Source: Sinomonas sp. P10A9 | Lineage (GTDB): Bacteria > Actinomycetota > Actinomycetes > Actinomycetales > Micrococcaceae | Assembly: GCF_041022165.1 (NCBI RefSeq) | Contig: NZ_CP163302.1 | Span: 2,480,001-2,544,000, forward strand | Length of the DNA: 64,000 nt | Direction: 5' to 3' | Shown here: positions 8,567 through 17,418 of the stretch, one piece after another | Layout: each line of letters starts with the position of its first letter | Position numbering within the stretch: the first letter of the stretch is position 1 | Notes under the pieces: model-generated | The model's input: only the letters and a program-made list of their open reading frames with translations | Database searches by the model: none | Told to the model about the DNA's origin: nothing | Program-made: the position numbers and the translations under genes

Positions 8567-9430
8567 ATGTCCATTGTGACCGCCTCCCCCGCCCCAGCCG
8601 CACCCACCTCCGGACCTCCGCTCCGCATCGCCCGTGTGAGGCCGGCAGACGCCCCGAACGCACGGGAGTCCTTCTTCGTGGCCAGCAGCGCGGAGGACTT
8701 CGACTCCCCGCACGGGCAGCGCTGGACCGTCGTGGAGACACCATTCCCAGGCTCGCCGGGCAACGCGGCCTCGCCGTCCCGCGCCGGCTGGGAGGCGGGC
8801 GCCGAGGTGACGCAAGACGCCTTCACCTTCCTCGCACCCTGCTCGCCGTCCAACGTCCTCGGCATGGCCCACAACACGGGGGCAGCTGGCCGAGCACTTC
8901 CCCCGCAGGCGTTCCACAAGGCCGCCACGAGCGTCATCGGACCGGGAGCCGCCATCGAGGCACCGACGGGCGCCCGGGTCGAGCCCGAGTCCGAGCTCAC
9001 GGTCGTCATCGGGGCCCTCGCTCGGCATCTGACCACCGAGAACGCCATGGAGGCAGTCCTCGGATTCACGATCGGCAACGACGTGACCGACCGGCTGGCA
9101 CAAGGCCGCGACGAGCTCTGGATCAGCGCCAAGAGTGCTGACACGTTCACCCCGCTCGGCCCCTGGATCGTCACGCAGCGTCCGCGCAATGATGCGGAGG
9201 TCGGCGTCGGGATCGACGGCGCTCGGCTCCCGGGCGGAACGGTTGCCGATCTGGGATGGGGCATCGAGGAAATCCTCGTGTACGCGAGCTCGTTCATGAC
9301 CCTGCATCCCGGGGACGTAATCCTCACCGGATTCCCCGGAACATCGGGCACCATCACCGCCGGGCAGCACGTTGAATGCCGCATCGACGGGATCGGCACG
9401 CTGACGAACAGCGTCGTCGCGGCACCCTAG
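8567..9430 (+). CDS. Fumarylacetoacetate hydrolase-family protein
   Basis: 287 residues. The C-terminal FAH fold carries the metal ligands: the E-x-E pair in VEPESELTVVIG and the Asp in FTIGNDVTDR, with the typical end MTLHPGDVILTGFPGT. The N-terminal 90 residues are divergent from short FAH enzymes. Family members hydrolyse or decarboxylate diketo acids or act as acylpyruvases; the substrate here is unknown. Two starts are possible: ATG 8567, or the in-frame GTG 8576, which has TAGGAT (8563-8568) 7 nt upstream. It lies between the DUF1684 gene and a GntR gene and belongs clearly to neither. Confidence 0.85.
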   Translation: MSIVTASPAPAAPTSGPPLRIARVRPADAPNARESFFVASSAEDFDSPHGQRWTVVETPFPGSPGNAASPSRAGWEAGAEVTQDAFTFLAPCSPSNVLGMAHNTGAAGRALPPQAFHKAATSVIGPGAAIEAPTGARVEPESELTVVIGALARHLTTENAMEAVLGFTIGNDVTDRLAQGRDELWISAKSADTFTPLGPWIVTQRPRNDAEVGVGIDGARLPGGTVADLGWGIEEILVYASSFMTLHPGDVILTGFPGTSGTITAGQHVECRIDGIGTLTNSVVAAP

Positions 9431-9487
9431 GGGCGAACCCCCCGACGCGCGGCCTGCCACCACCAGACAGGGGCCCTCGCTGCCCGT

Positions 9488-9517
9488 TTGACAACGCAGT
9501 GTGATCGCTGCCATAGT
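9488..9517 (+). promoter_or_regulatory. Promoter of the GntR gene (leaderless)
   Basis: TTGACA (9488-9493) and CATAGT (9512-9517) are separated by 18 bp. The -10 box ends 6 nt before GTG 9524, predicting a leaderless mRNA. Confidence 0.55.
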
Positions 9518-9523
9518 CGTGGC

Positions 9524-10246
9524 GTGAACCTGTCAGACAGCCGTACACCCAGGCAGTCGGCTGGCCAGACCGCCCAGCGGCCGATTGTCCGTGTAGGCGC
9601 CGCCGAGGCCGTGCTCGCCGACCTGCGGGGCGACATCGAAGCGGGGGCGGTCCCCGTCGGCGCAAAGCTCCCCTCCGAGGCTGCGCTAGCTGCGCGGTAC
9701 GGCGTTAGCCGCTCGGTGGTCCGCGAGGCCCTGCGGTCGTCCGCGGCACTGGGGCTCACCGAGACCCACACCGGCAAGGGCACGTTTGTGGTGTCTAGCC
9801 GGATTGCCGGCGACCTGGTCCTGGGACGGTACTCAGCGCGGGACCTCACCGAGGCGCGGCCCCACGTTGAAGTACCGGCCGCGGGGCTCGCCGCCCTCCG
9901 ACGTACGGAGGAGGACCTGGCGACCCTCAGGGGAATCGTCGCCGAGACCGCCGTCGAAGACGAGCCTGCCAGAAGGGTCACCCTCGAGGCGGCCTTCCAC
10001 GGCACCATCGCCAAGGCGAGCGGGAACCAGATCTTCGAGGACGTCCTCGCCGACCTCCGCGAAGCCTTGGCCCATCAGTCGGAGACGCTCAACCTGCTCG
10101 CCGACCGTCAGGTCGCCTCAGACAACGAGCACCAGGAAATCCTCGACGCCATCGAGGCAGGTTCGGCCGAGCGCGCCAGCGCCGCCATGGCCAAGCATCT
10201 TGCGGCCGTGGACGAGGCTCTCGGGCTCCTCGGACCCAATCCCTGA
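9524..10246 (+). CDS. GntR/FadR-family regulator of the asparagine gene set
   Basis: 240 residues from GTG 9524. An in-frame TTG at 9488 is part of the -35 box and is unlikely to be translated. N-terminal winged helix: LRGDIEAGAVPVGAKLPSE, SRSVVREALRSSAALGL and the wing THTGKGTFV. The C-terminal ligand domain is of the FCD type, with metal-binding His candidates in AAFHGTIAKASGN and DNEHQEILDAIEAG. The next three genes on the strand are asparaginase, aspartase and an asparagine-type permease, so control by an amino or dicarboxylic acid is likely (inference). Confidence 0.88.
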   Translation: MNLSDSRTPRQSAGQTAQRPIVRVGAAEAVLADLRGDIEAGAVPVGAKLPSEAALAARYGVSRSVVREALRSSAALGLTETHTGKGTFVVSSRIAGDLVLGRYSARDLTEARPHVEVPAAGLAALRRTEEDLATLRGIVAETAVEDEPARRVTLEAAFHGTIAKASGNQIFEDVLADLREALAHQSETLNLLADRQVASDNEHQEILDAIEAGSAERASAAMAKHLAAVDEALGLLGPNP

Positions 10247-10367
10247 CACCCGCTGGCGGCCACACAACCGGCCTATCGCCCCGCACTGCCCGGCGCCGTC
10301 GGGCCTCAACCCCGGCCGCACCGGCCGCACGGACTCCTGACCACCGATCCCCTACCGTGAGCGAGCC

Positions 10368-11435
10368 ATGATCCCTCCCGCATCCGCGGCACTCACCCTC
10401 CAGGACGCCGCAGCAGCGGCCCGCGCCGTCGCTGACTTCCCCGCCGTCGCTGACTTCCCCGCCCACGTCCCTCTCGCCGCCCAGACCCGCGGCGGCATGA
10501 TCGAGGGAGTGCACTACGGCAGCGTCGCCGCGACCGACGCCGATGGCGTTCTCCTGTGGGCGGCCGGAGCCGCCACCGCTCCCGTCTTCCCGCGCTCGGC
10601 GCTCAAACCCCTCCAGGCGGTTGCGATGGTCCGCGCAGGGCTGGCCCTCCCAGACGAGCTCCTCGCCCTCGCCGCCGCGAGCCATTCTGGCGCGGCCATG
10701 CACCGGGACGGCGCGCGCAGGATCCTGTCCCTCCACGGTCTCGACGAGTCGGTCCTCGCGAACACGGAAGACCTTCCGTATGGCATCCGCGAGCGCGAGG
10801 AGTGGCTCGCCGGTGGCGGGCACGCGGACCGCGTGTGCCAGAACTGCTCCGGCAAGCACGCTGCCATGGTCTCGGTGTGCGTGCTCAAGGACTGGCCTCT
10901 CGAGGGATACCTCGATCCCGGACACCCGCTGCAGCAGCTCATTGCCGCGACCGTCGAGGAGCTCACGGGAGAGGTGCCCTCCCTGTGGACCACCGACGGC
11001 TGTGGCACTCCTCTCCCCGCCGTGAGCCTTGAGGGGATGGCCCGTTCCTACGGTCGCCTCGCCCGCGCCGCTGGCGGGACAGCCGAGGCTGCCGTTGCCC
11101 GTACCATGACCACGCACCCGGAGATGGTTGCAGGAGCCGACCGTGACGTCACGCTCCTCATGCGTGCCCTTCCGGGAACCGTGGCCAAGGACGGCTTCGA
11201 GGGCATCCAGCTCGTGGGGCTGCCGGATGGCCGGGGCCTCGCCATCAAGATCTCGGACGGCGGCGATCGCGCCCGTCTGCCGATCACGGTCCGTGCCCTC
11301 GCCGCCCTCGGCGTCCCCGAGGCGGCCCCTGACGGGCCGCTCGCGGCCCTCGCAACCCGCCCGGTGCTCGGTGGTGGCCGTCAGGTCGGCGTGTTCGCAG
11401 CGCTCGACGGCGCGTTCCCGGCCCCGGCCGTCTGA
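10368..11435 (+). CDS. Asparaginase of the Rhizobium type (Asparaginase_II family)
   Basis: Hydrolyses L-asparagine to aspartate and ammonia. 355 residues of the family typified by the inducible Rhizobium etli enzyme, unrelated to E. coli AnsA/AnsB. The Ser-x-x-Lys signature is in FPRSALKPLQAVAM. Cys residues stand in CQNCSGKHAAMVSVC and in TTDGCGTPLPAVS, and the end includes ALATRPVLGGGRQVGVF. The N-terminus shows a small duplication, VADFP twice in a row, from a repeated 15-bp stretch near 10430-10460. Aspartase follows 83 nt downstream, so the pair turns asparagine into fumarate plus two ammonia. Confidence 0.88.
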   Translation: MIPPASAALTLQDAAAAARAVADFPAVADFPAHVPLAAQTRGGMIEGVHYGSVAATDADGVLLWAAGAATAPVFPRSALKPLQAVAMVRAGLALPDELLALAAASHSGAAMHRDGARRILSLHGLDESVLANTEDLPYGIREREEWLAGGGHADRVCQNCSGKHAAMVSVCVLKDWPLEGYLDPGHPLQQLIAATVEELTGEVPSLWTTDGCGTPLPAVSLEGMARSYGRLARAAGGTAEAAVARTMTTHPEMVAGADRDVTLLMRALPGTVAKDGFEGIQLVGLPDGRGLAIKISDGGDRARLPITVRALAALGVPEAAPDGPLAALATRPVLGGGRQVGVFAALDGAFPAPAV

Positions 11436-11518
11436 TCCGTTCGCCTGTACCCCTGGCCGTCTGTACCCCTCGTCTCCTCTCTCCCTCACGCCCCCACCTC
11501 CTCCAGAAAGTGACCCCT

Positions 11519-12988
11519 ATGGTCTCCCCCATGACCCCGACGACCGTTGCGAGCAGCACAGCGGCCCTCGCCACGATCGCCGTCGACGAGCCCGCCGGGT
11601 TCCGCACCGAGCACGATCTGCTCGGCGACCGCCGCGTCCCCACGGCCGCCTACTGGGGCGTGCATACCCTGCGCGCGATCGAGAACTTCCCGATCACCGG
11701 CCAGCCGCTCTCGACCAATCCCCATCTGGTTCGCGGACTCGCGGCCGTCAAGCTCGCCGCGGCCCGGGCGAACCGTGAGCTCGGCCTGCTCGACGCCGAG
11801 CGTGCGGACGCGATCGAGGCCGCCTGCCGGGAGATCCTGGACGGGGAACTGCTCCGCGAGTTCGTGGTTGACGTCATCCAGGGCGGCGCGGGGACGTCGT
11901 CGAACATGAACGCGAACGAGGTGATCGCGAACCGGGCACTGGAACTGCTCGGCCAGGAGAAGGGCGACTATGCGGCCTTGCACCCCAACGACCACGTCAA
12001 CCTGAGCCAGTCGACCAATGACGTCTACCCCACTGCCGTCCGCATCGCGACGGTGATGGGCATCGACGATCTGCTGGCCGCGCTGAGTGAGCTCGAGGAC
12101 GCGTTCGCAGCCAAGGCCACCGAGTTCCGCACCGTGGTGAAGATGGGCCGCACGCAGCTCCAGGACGCCGTGCCGATGACCCTCGGACAGGAGTTCGGCA
12201 CGTATGCCGTGACGATTGGCGAGGACCGCGAGCGCCTGCGCGAATCCGCCGGGCTCGTCCACGAGATCAACCTCGGGGCGACCGCTATCGGCACAGGCCT
12301 GAATGCCCCCGCTGGCTATGCCGAGGCGGCGTGCCGCCATCTCGGCGGGATCACGGGACTGCCGCTCGTGACCGCCTTCGACCTGATCGAGGCGACTCAG
12401 GACATGGGCGCGTTCGTCCATCTCTCGGGGGTCCTCAAGCGCGTGGCGGTCAAGCTGTCGAAGATCTGCAACGACCTGCGCCTTCTCTCGTCGGGCCCCC
12501 GCGCGGGGCTCGCCGAGATCAACCTCCCGCCGGTGCAGTCGGGTTCCTCGATCATGCCGGGCAAGATCAACCCCGTCATCCCGGAGGTCGTCAACCAGGT
12601 GGCATTCGAGGTGATCGGCAACGACGTGACCATCACGCTGGCTGCCGAAGGTGGGCAGCTCCAGCTCAACGCGTTCGAACCAGTGATCGTGCACAGCCTG
12701 CACAAGAGCATCACGCATCTCACGGCCGCCTGCCACACGCTTTCCCGGCGCTGCGTCAGCGGGATCACCGCCAACGCCGCACGGCTGCGGGAGAGCGTTG
12801 AGCACTCGATCGGACTCGTGACAGCGCTGAACCCCTACCTCGGATACGCCGAATCGACGGCCATCGCACAGGAGGCGCTTGCGAGCGGGCGCGGTGTCGC
12901 CGAGCTCGTCCTCGAGCGCGGGCTCCTCACCGCCGAGCGCCTCGAAGAACTGCTCCGGCCCGAGCGCCTGGCCAACCTGAGCGCCTAG
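11519..12988 (+). CDS. aspA: Aspartate ammonia-lyase
   Basis: Cleaves aspartate to fumarate and ammonia in the cytoplasm. About 489 residues, slightly above the usual 470. Superfamily signatures: the anion-site strand [38 protein letters not shown], and the mobile catalytic loop [16 protein letters not shown], whose Ser is the general base. GTG 11510, ATG 11519 and ATG 11531 are all in frame; ATG 11519 was chosen because AGAAAG lies 9 nt upstream. It works after the asparaginase and before the permease gene. Confidence 0.93.
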   Translation: MVSPMTPTTVASSTAALATIAVDEPAGFRTEHDLLGDRRVPTAAYWGVHTLRAIENFPITGQPLSTNPHLVRGLAAVKLAAARANRELGLLDAERADAIEAACREILDGELLREFVVDVIQGGAGTSSNMNANEVIANRALELLGQEKGDYAALHPNDHVNLSQSTNDVYPTAVRIATVMGIDDLLAALSELEDAFAAKATEFRTVVKMGRTQLQDAVPMTLGQEFGTYAVTIGEDRERLRESAGLVHEINLGATAIGTGLNAPAGYAEAACRHLGGITGLPLVTAFDLIEATQDMGAFVHLSGVLKRVAVKLSKICNDLRLLSSGPRAGLAEINLPPVQSGSSIMPGKINPVIPEVVNQVAFEVIGNDVTITLAAEGGQLQLNAFEPVIVHSLHKSITHLTAACHTLSRRCVSGITANAARLRESVEHSIGLVTALNPYLGYAESTAIAQEALASGRGVAELVLERGLLTAERLEELLRPERLANLSA

Positions 12989-13118
12989 AACCCGCCCGAG
13001 GCCCGCCCCTGATCAGCACCCCACTGATTCGCGCGGTTCCGTCTTCCTACTTCTGATTCCCGCCCGACCCCCTCGCACTCTGGTAACCCCCAGCCACTTC
13101 CATACCGAAAGGGACCCG

Positions 13119-14657
13119 ATGTCCTCCCCCACGCCTGCTGCGCCCCAGAGCCCTCCAGACATCCCTGACCACCTCGAAGACCACGGCCACGCCCACGCGG
13201 CCGACCACGTCATCCACGCCGAGGACACCGGCTACCACAAGGGGCTCAAGGCCCGGCAGATCCAGATGATCGCCATCGGCGGCGCCATCGGCACGGGTCT
13301 CTTCCTCGGCGCTGGCGGACGGCTCGCGCAGGCTGGGCCGTCGCTCGTGCTCGCCTACGCGATCTGCGGTGCGTTCGTCTTCCTCATCCTGCGCGCCCTC
13401 GGGGAGCTCGTGCTGCACCGCCCCTCGTCGGGCTCCTTCGTCTCCTACGCCCGCGAGTTCTTCGGTGAGAAGGCCGCGTACATCTCCGGATGGCTCTACT
13501 GGATCAACTGGGCCATGACGACGATCGTCGACACCACCGCGGCGGCGCTCTACATGCACTTCTTCGGGAAGTACGTTCCGTGGATCGCTGCCGTCCCGCA
13601 GTGGCTGTGGGCCCTCATCGCGCTCGCACTCGTGCTCTCGCTCAACCTCGTCTCCGTCAAGGTCTTCGGCGAGATGGAGTTCTGGTTCGCGCTCATCAAG
13701 GTCGCGGCGCTCGTGGCGTTCCTCGCCGTCGGCGTCTACTTCGTGCTCTTCGGCACCCCGAACGGCGATCCCACCGGACTCTCCCTCATCTCGGACCACG
13801 GCGGCATCTTCCCGATGGGCATCGCCCCGATGATCCTGCTCATGCAGGGCGTCGTGTTCGCGTACGCGTCGGTCGAGCTCATCGGAACGGCAGCCGGAGA
13901 GACCAAGAACCCCGAGAAGATCATGCCCCGCGCCATCAACGCGGTCGTGTTCCGGATCGCGGTGTTCTACGTCGGCTCGGTGATCCTCCTCTCGCTCCTC
14001 CTGCCCTACACCGCGTACCAGAAGGGCGTGAGCCCCTTCGTGACGTTCTTCGGATCGATCGGGATCCAGGGCGTGGACGTCATCATGAACCTCGTCGTCC
14101 TCACCGCGGCCCTCTCCTCGCTCAACGCCGGCCTGTACTCGACCGGCCGCATCCTGCGGTCGATGGCGGCCGCGGGCTCGGCACCGAAGTTCGCGCTGCG
14201 CATGAACAAGGCCGGCGTTCCCTACGGCGGCATCGCCATCACGGCCGTCGTGTCGCTGCTCGGTGTGCCGCTGAACTACCTTGTGCCCTCCGACGCGTTC
14301 GAGATCGTCCTCAATGTCGCGTCTGTCGGGATCATCTCGACCTGGGCGACCATCGTGCTGTGCCAGATGCAGCTGGCGCGGTGGGCGAAGAAGGGCTGGA
14401 CGGTGCGCCCGTCCTTCCGTATGCCCGGTGCGCCCTACACGGGGTACGTGACGCTCGTCTTCCTCGTTGTGGTACTCGTCATGGTCCTCATCGACTCGCC
14501 GTGGACCCTCCTGGCCACGGCGGTGGCGTGCGTCCTCATGGTGGCAGGGTGGTACGCGAGCCGCGAGCGCATCCACGAGATCGCCGAGGCACGCGACGGG
14601 TTCACCGGCGCAGCCCCCGTGATCGCGAACCGCCCGCTGCCGGGACGGTCCGAGTAG
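13119..14657 (+). CDS. ansP: Amino-acid permease, probably L-asparagine (AnsP-like)
   Basis: Proton-coupled uptake through the cytoplasmic membrane. 512 residues, 12 predicted helices of the amino-acid/polyamine/organocation family. The first helix carries [20 protein letters not shown], and the AAT-subfamily stretch [20 protein letters not shown] is present. The long cytoplasmic N-terminus (about 45 residues) is rich in His, Asp and Glu ([14 protein letters not shown]) and could bind metal, though its role is unknown. AAAGGGA lies 7-8 nt before the ATG. Clustering with asparaginase and aspartase is the main reason to name asparagine as substrate; a D-Ser/Ala/Gly range is the alternative. Confidence 0.85.
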   Translation: MSSPTPAAPQSPPDIPDHLEDHGHAHAADHVIHAEDTGYHKGLKARQIQMIAIGGAIGTGLFLGAGGRLAQAGPSLVLAYAICGAFVFLILRALGELVLHRPSSGSFVSYAREFFGEKAAYISGWLYWINWAMTTIVDTTAAALYMHFFGKYVPWIAAVPQWLWALIALALVLSLNLVSVKVFGEMEFWFALIKVAALVAFLAVGVYFVLFGTPNGDPTGLSLISDHGGIFPMGIAPMILLMQGVVFAYASVELIGTAAGETKNPEKIMPRAINAVVFRIAVFYVGSVILLSLLLPYTAYQKGVSPFVTFFGSIGIQGVDVIMNLVVLTAALSSLNAGLYSTGRILRSMAAAGSAPKFALRMNKAGVPYGGIAITAVVSLLGVPLNYLVPSDAFEIVLNVASVGIISTWATIVLCQMQLARWAKKGWTVRPSFRMPGAPYTGYVTLVFLVVVLVMVLIDSPWTLLATAVACVLMVAGWYASRERIHEIAEARDGFTGAAPVIANRPLPGRSE

Positions 14658-14708
14658 TCACCGCTGGGCCACAGCGCGTCCACAGCGTCATCGTGAGAGG
14701 CTGAAGGC

Positions 14709-15230
14709 ATGGACAACCCGCAGACACGGTCCCAGGACCCTGAGGCAGGCGTGCTCATCGCGCCGGTGCTCGGGGCCCTCGGCCGTCTCCCCGGCCTTGC
14801 CGCGGGGGCGCTGGGCCGGGCGTGGCGGACGCCGCTCATGCGGCAGCTCGTGCGGTTCACGGGCGTGGGGCTGGTCTGCACGGTGACGTCCCTCGCGCTG
14901 TACGCGCTGTGCCGGCCGACCCTCGGCTCCCAGGCCGCGAACGCCGTCGCCCTCATTCTCACGTCGGTCATGAACACCGCGCTCAACCGGCGCTTCACCT
15001 TCAAGCTGCGCGGGTCCTCGAAGCTGGCCCAGGACCACCTCAACGGCCTCGTGGCCATGGCTGTGGCCCTCGTGCTCACGGCCGGAAGCCTTGCCGGCCT
15101 CCATTGGGTGGACCCCTCGGCATCCGTCGCGACCGAGCTGTGGACGACGACGATCGCAGGCTGGCTCGCGACCGCCGTGCGCTTCAGCCTCCTGCGGCAC
15201 TGGATCTTCCGCCGCGCGCGCAACGCCTGA
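14709..15230 (+). CDS. GtrA-family membrane protein
   Basis: 173 residues with four transmembrane helices in the GtrA pattern. It begins at LVRFTGVGLVCTVTSLALYA and contains the family's ANAVALILTSVMNTALNRRF, where the Asn/Arg pair follows helix 2, with a short end FSLLRHWIFRR. Members flip or assist polyprenyl-linked sugars in cell-wall glycosylation. No glycosyltransferase gene is nearby. AGAGG lies before the ATG. It converges with the cysteine desulfurase gene. Confidence 0.87.
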   Translation: MDNPQTRSQDPEAGVLIAPVLGALGRLPGLAAGALGRAWRTPLMRQLVRFTGVGLVCTVTSLALYALCRPTLGSQAANAVALILTSVMNTALNRRFTFKLRGSSKLAQDHLNGLVAMAVALVLTAGSLAGLHWVDPSASVATELWTTTIAGWLATAVRFSLLRHWIFRRARNA

Positions 15231-15276
15231 TACGGCCGCTGACGCATGACGACGCCGCGCACCTCGCGCTGGCTTC

Positions 15277-16434
15277 CTACCTTCGGGCGATCCCGGTGAC
15301 AGCGGCGTAGGCGTCGCGGAGGGCGGATGCGGTCTGATCGAGGTCGTCGGCACCGACTGATGCCGGGAGTGTGAATCGGACGGCCGTCTGTGCGGTCTCG
15401 GGGTTCAGGCCCATCGCCAGGAGCACGTGTGAGGGATCGCTCGAGCCCGCCGCGCACGCCGACCCTGAGGAGCACACGATCCCGCGCCGCTCGAGCTCGA
15501 GGAGGACCGACTCGCCGCTCACCCGAGGGAAGCAGAAGGACGCGCTGCCCGGGAGCCGCTCCGAGGGGTGGCCGGTCAGGAGCGCATCCGGCACGAGTTC
15601 GATGACCCGTGCGATGAAGGCGTCGCGCAGCTCCGTGAGGCGAGCCGCCGACGTCGTGCGCTCCGACTCAGCGAGCCGCAAGGCGGTGGCGAGCGCCACG
15701 GCCCCGGCAACGTTCTCGGTGCCGGACCGGAGACCGCGTTCCTGTCCGCCGCCGTCGATGACGGGCTCGAGTGCAAGCCGTCCGGCGGCGTACAGCGCAC
15801 CAACGCCCTTGGGCGCGCCGATCTTGTGCCCGGAGACCGAGAGCGCGTCGACCCCGAGCGCCTGAACGTCAAGCGGCAGCCATCCGGCGGCCTGGACGGC
15901 GTCGGTGTGGAAGGGCACCCCGGCTGCGCGGGCGACGGCGGCCAGCTCGGCAACGGGCTGCACCGTCCCCACCTCGTTGTTCGCGTACATGACCGAGACG
16001 ACGGCGGTTTCCGGGCCGACGACGGCGGCCAGCGCATCAGGCTCGACCCGCCCGAGAGCGTCGACCCCCACCTCGTCGACGGTGAAGCCGTGCAGCCGCG
16101 CGAGAGCCCGCGCGGACTCGAGCACCGCCGGATGCTCGATCGAGCTGACCGCGAGCCGAGCGCGCCCGGCGCCGGCAGCCCGCCTGCCCAGCGCGATCCC
16201 CTTGACCGCGAGGTTGTCCGCCTCGGTCCCCCCGGACGTGAACGTGACCTCGGACGGCCGGCAACCCAGCAGACCCGCCACCTCCGCGCGGGCTCCCTCA
16301 AGCGCGTCACGTGCCCGCGCACCCAGCTCGTGGTGGCTCGAGGCGTTCCCGAAGTCGCCCGTGAGGTACGGCCACATGGCTTCGATGACCTCGCGGCGCA
16401 CGGGGGTGGTCGCGGCAGCGTCGAGGTAGATCAC
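15277..16434 (-). CDS. Cysteine desulfurase (NifS/IscS class) of the NAD operon
   Basis: PLP enzyme that removes sulfur from cysteine, 385 residues. It starts MIYLDAAATTPVRREVIEAM; the PLP lysine is in SVSGHKIGAPKG and the persulfide Cys in CSSGSACAAGSSDPSHVL. It is the last gene of nrtR-nadA-nadB-nadC and overlaps the nadC stop by 4 bp. This position suggests a job loading the [4Fe-4S] cluster of NadA, as proposed for nadA-linked NifS proteins in Gram-positive bacteria; a general Fe-S role is not excluded. Confidence 0.92.
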   Translation of the reverse strand: MIYLDAAATTPVRREVIEAMWPYLTGDFGNASSHHELGARARDALEGARAEVAGLLGCRPSEVTFTSGGTEADNLAVKGIALGRRAAGAGRARLAVSSIEHPAVLESARALARLHGFTVDEVGVDALGRVEPDALAAVVGPETAVVSVMYANNEVGTVQPVAELAAVARAAGVPFHTDAVQAAGWLPLDVQALGVDALSVSGHKIGAPKGVGALYAAGRLALEPVIDGGGQERGLRSGTENVAGAVALATALRLAESERTTSAARLTELRDAFIARVIELVPDALLTGHPSERLPGSASFCFPRVSGESVLLELERRGIVCSSGSACAAGSSDPSHVLLAMGLNPETAQTAVRFTLPASVGADDLDQTASALRDAYAAVTGIARR

Positions 16435-17417
16435 GCCGGGTCCGCCTCCCCGCGGTCGATCACAACGTCCAGCCCTAGGTCGAGGTTCACCACGGAGTGC
16501 GTGATGGCGCCCACAGAGATGACGTCGACACCGGTCGCCGCGATTCCGGACACCGTGTCGAGGTTAACCCCGCCGCTCGCCTCGACGATGGCCCGCCCGT
16601 CGATGAGTGCAACGCCCGTGCGGAGGTCGTCGAGGCTGAAATTGTCAAGCATGATCGTGTCCACGCCGGCCGCGAGCACCGGCTCGATCTGCTCGATCCT
16701 GTCCACCTCGACCTCGAAGTGCGTCGTGTGGCCAAGACGCTCACGCGCGGCCCGGAGCACTCCGGTGAGGCGCGAGGCGTCGCCCCCCGTCAGCACGGCG
16801 AGGTGGTTGTCCTTGGCCATGACCGCGTCGGAGAGGCTGAAACGGTGGTTGCGGCCTCCGCCGCAGCGTACGGCGTACCGTTCGAGCTCGCGCAGTCCCG
16901 GCGTGGTCTTGCGCGTGTCGACGATGCGGGCCTTCGTACCTGCTGTGAGGGCAACGTACCGGGCAGTGAGAGCCGCAATCGCGCTCATCCGCTGCACGAG
17001 GTTGAGCACCACACGCTCGGCCGTGAGGATCGCCTGCGCGCGTCCGGTCACCCGCGCGAGGACGGCGCCGGCGTCGAAGGGCTCTCCCTCGGCGACGAGA
17101 AGCTCGGCGCGGGCGGAGCGGTCGTGGAACCGGAACCCGGCCTCGACGATCGGTCCTCCCGAGAACACGCCGGGCACCCGGGCGCGCAGCTCCGCGGTCG
17201 CGCTGGCTTCGGCCGGGATGAGCAGCAGCGACGTGAGGTCACCGCTCGGGGCGTCCTCGGCGTACGCTGCCTCGAGCACGCGGCCTACCGCGGCGTTCGG
17301 GAGCGGGATGGGCGCTACACGGGCTGGAAGCCCTGAGGGATGCTGCACGACTTCTACTGTCCCCGCTGTCCTGGTCGTCTGGGTCTCGGCTGTCTGGGCC
17401 GTGATGTGCACTGTCAT
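16431..17417 (-). CDS. nadC: Quinolinate phosphoribosyltransferase (carboxylating)
   Basis: Converts quinolinate and PRPP to nicotinate mononucleotide, third step of de novo NAD synthesis. 328 residues from the ATG at 17417 (MTVHITAQTAETQTTRTAGT); the first 38 residues are a Thr-rich extension absent from most NadC. The core has EDAPSGDLTSLLL, the phosphate-binding IVDTRKTTPGLRELERYAVR, CGGGRNHRFSLSDAVMAKDN and the barrel end EASGGVNLDTV. The start lies 1 nt after the nadB stop, and the end overlaps the desulfurase gene by 4 bp. The frame stays open further upstream, but that stretch is a shadow of nadB. Confidence 0.95.
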   Translation of the reverse strand: MTVHITAQTAETQTTRTAGTVEVVQHPSGLPARVAPIPLPNAAVGRVLEAAYAEDAPSGDLTSLLLIPAEASATAELRARVPGVFSGGPIVEAGFRFHDRSARAELLVAEGEPFDAGAVLARVTGRAQAILTAERVVLNLVQRMSAIAALTARYVALTAGTKARIVDTRKTTPGLRELERYAVRCGGGRNHRFSLSDAVMAKDNHLAVLTGGDASRLTGVLRAARERLGHTTHFEVEVDRIEQIEPVLAAGVDTIMLDNFSLDDLRTGVALIDGRAIVEASGGVNLDTVSGIAATGVDVISVGAITHSVVNLDLGLDVVIDRGEADPA

Positions 17418-17418
17418 C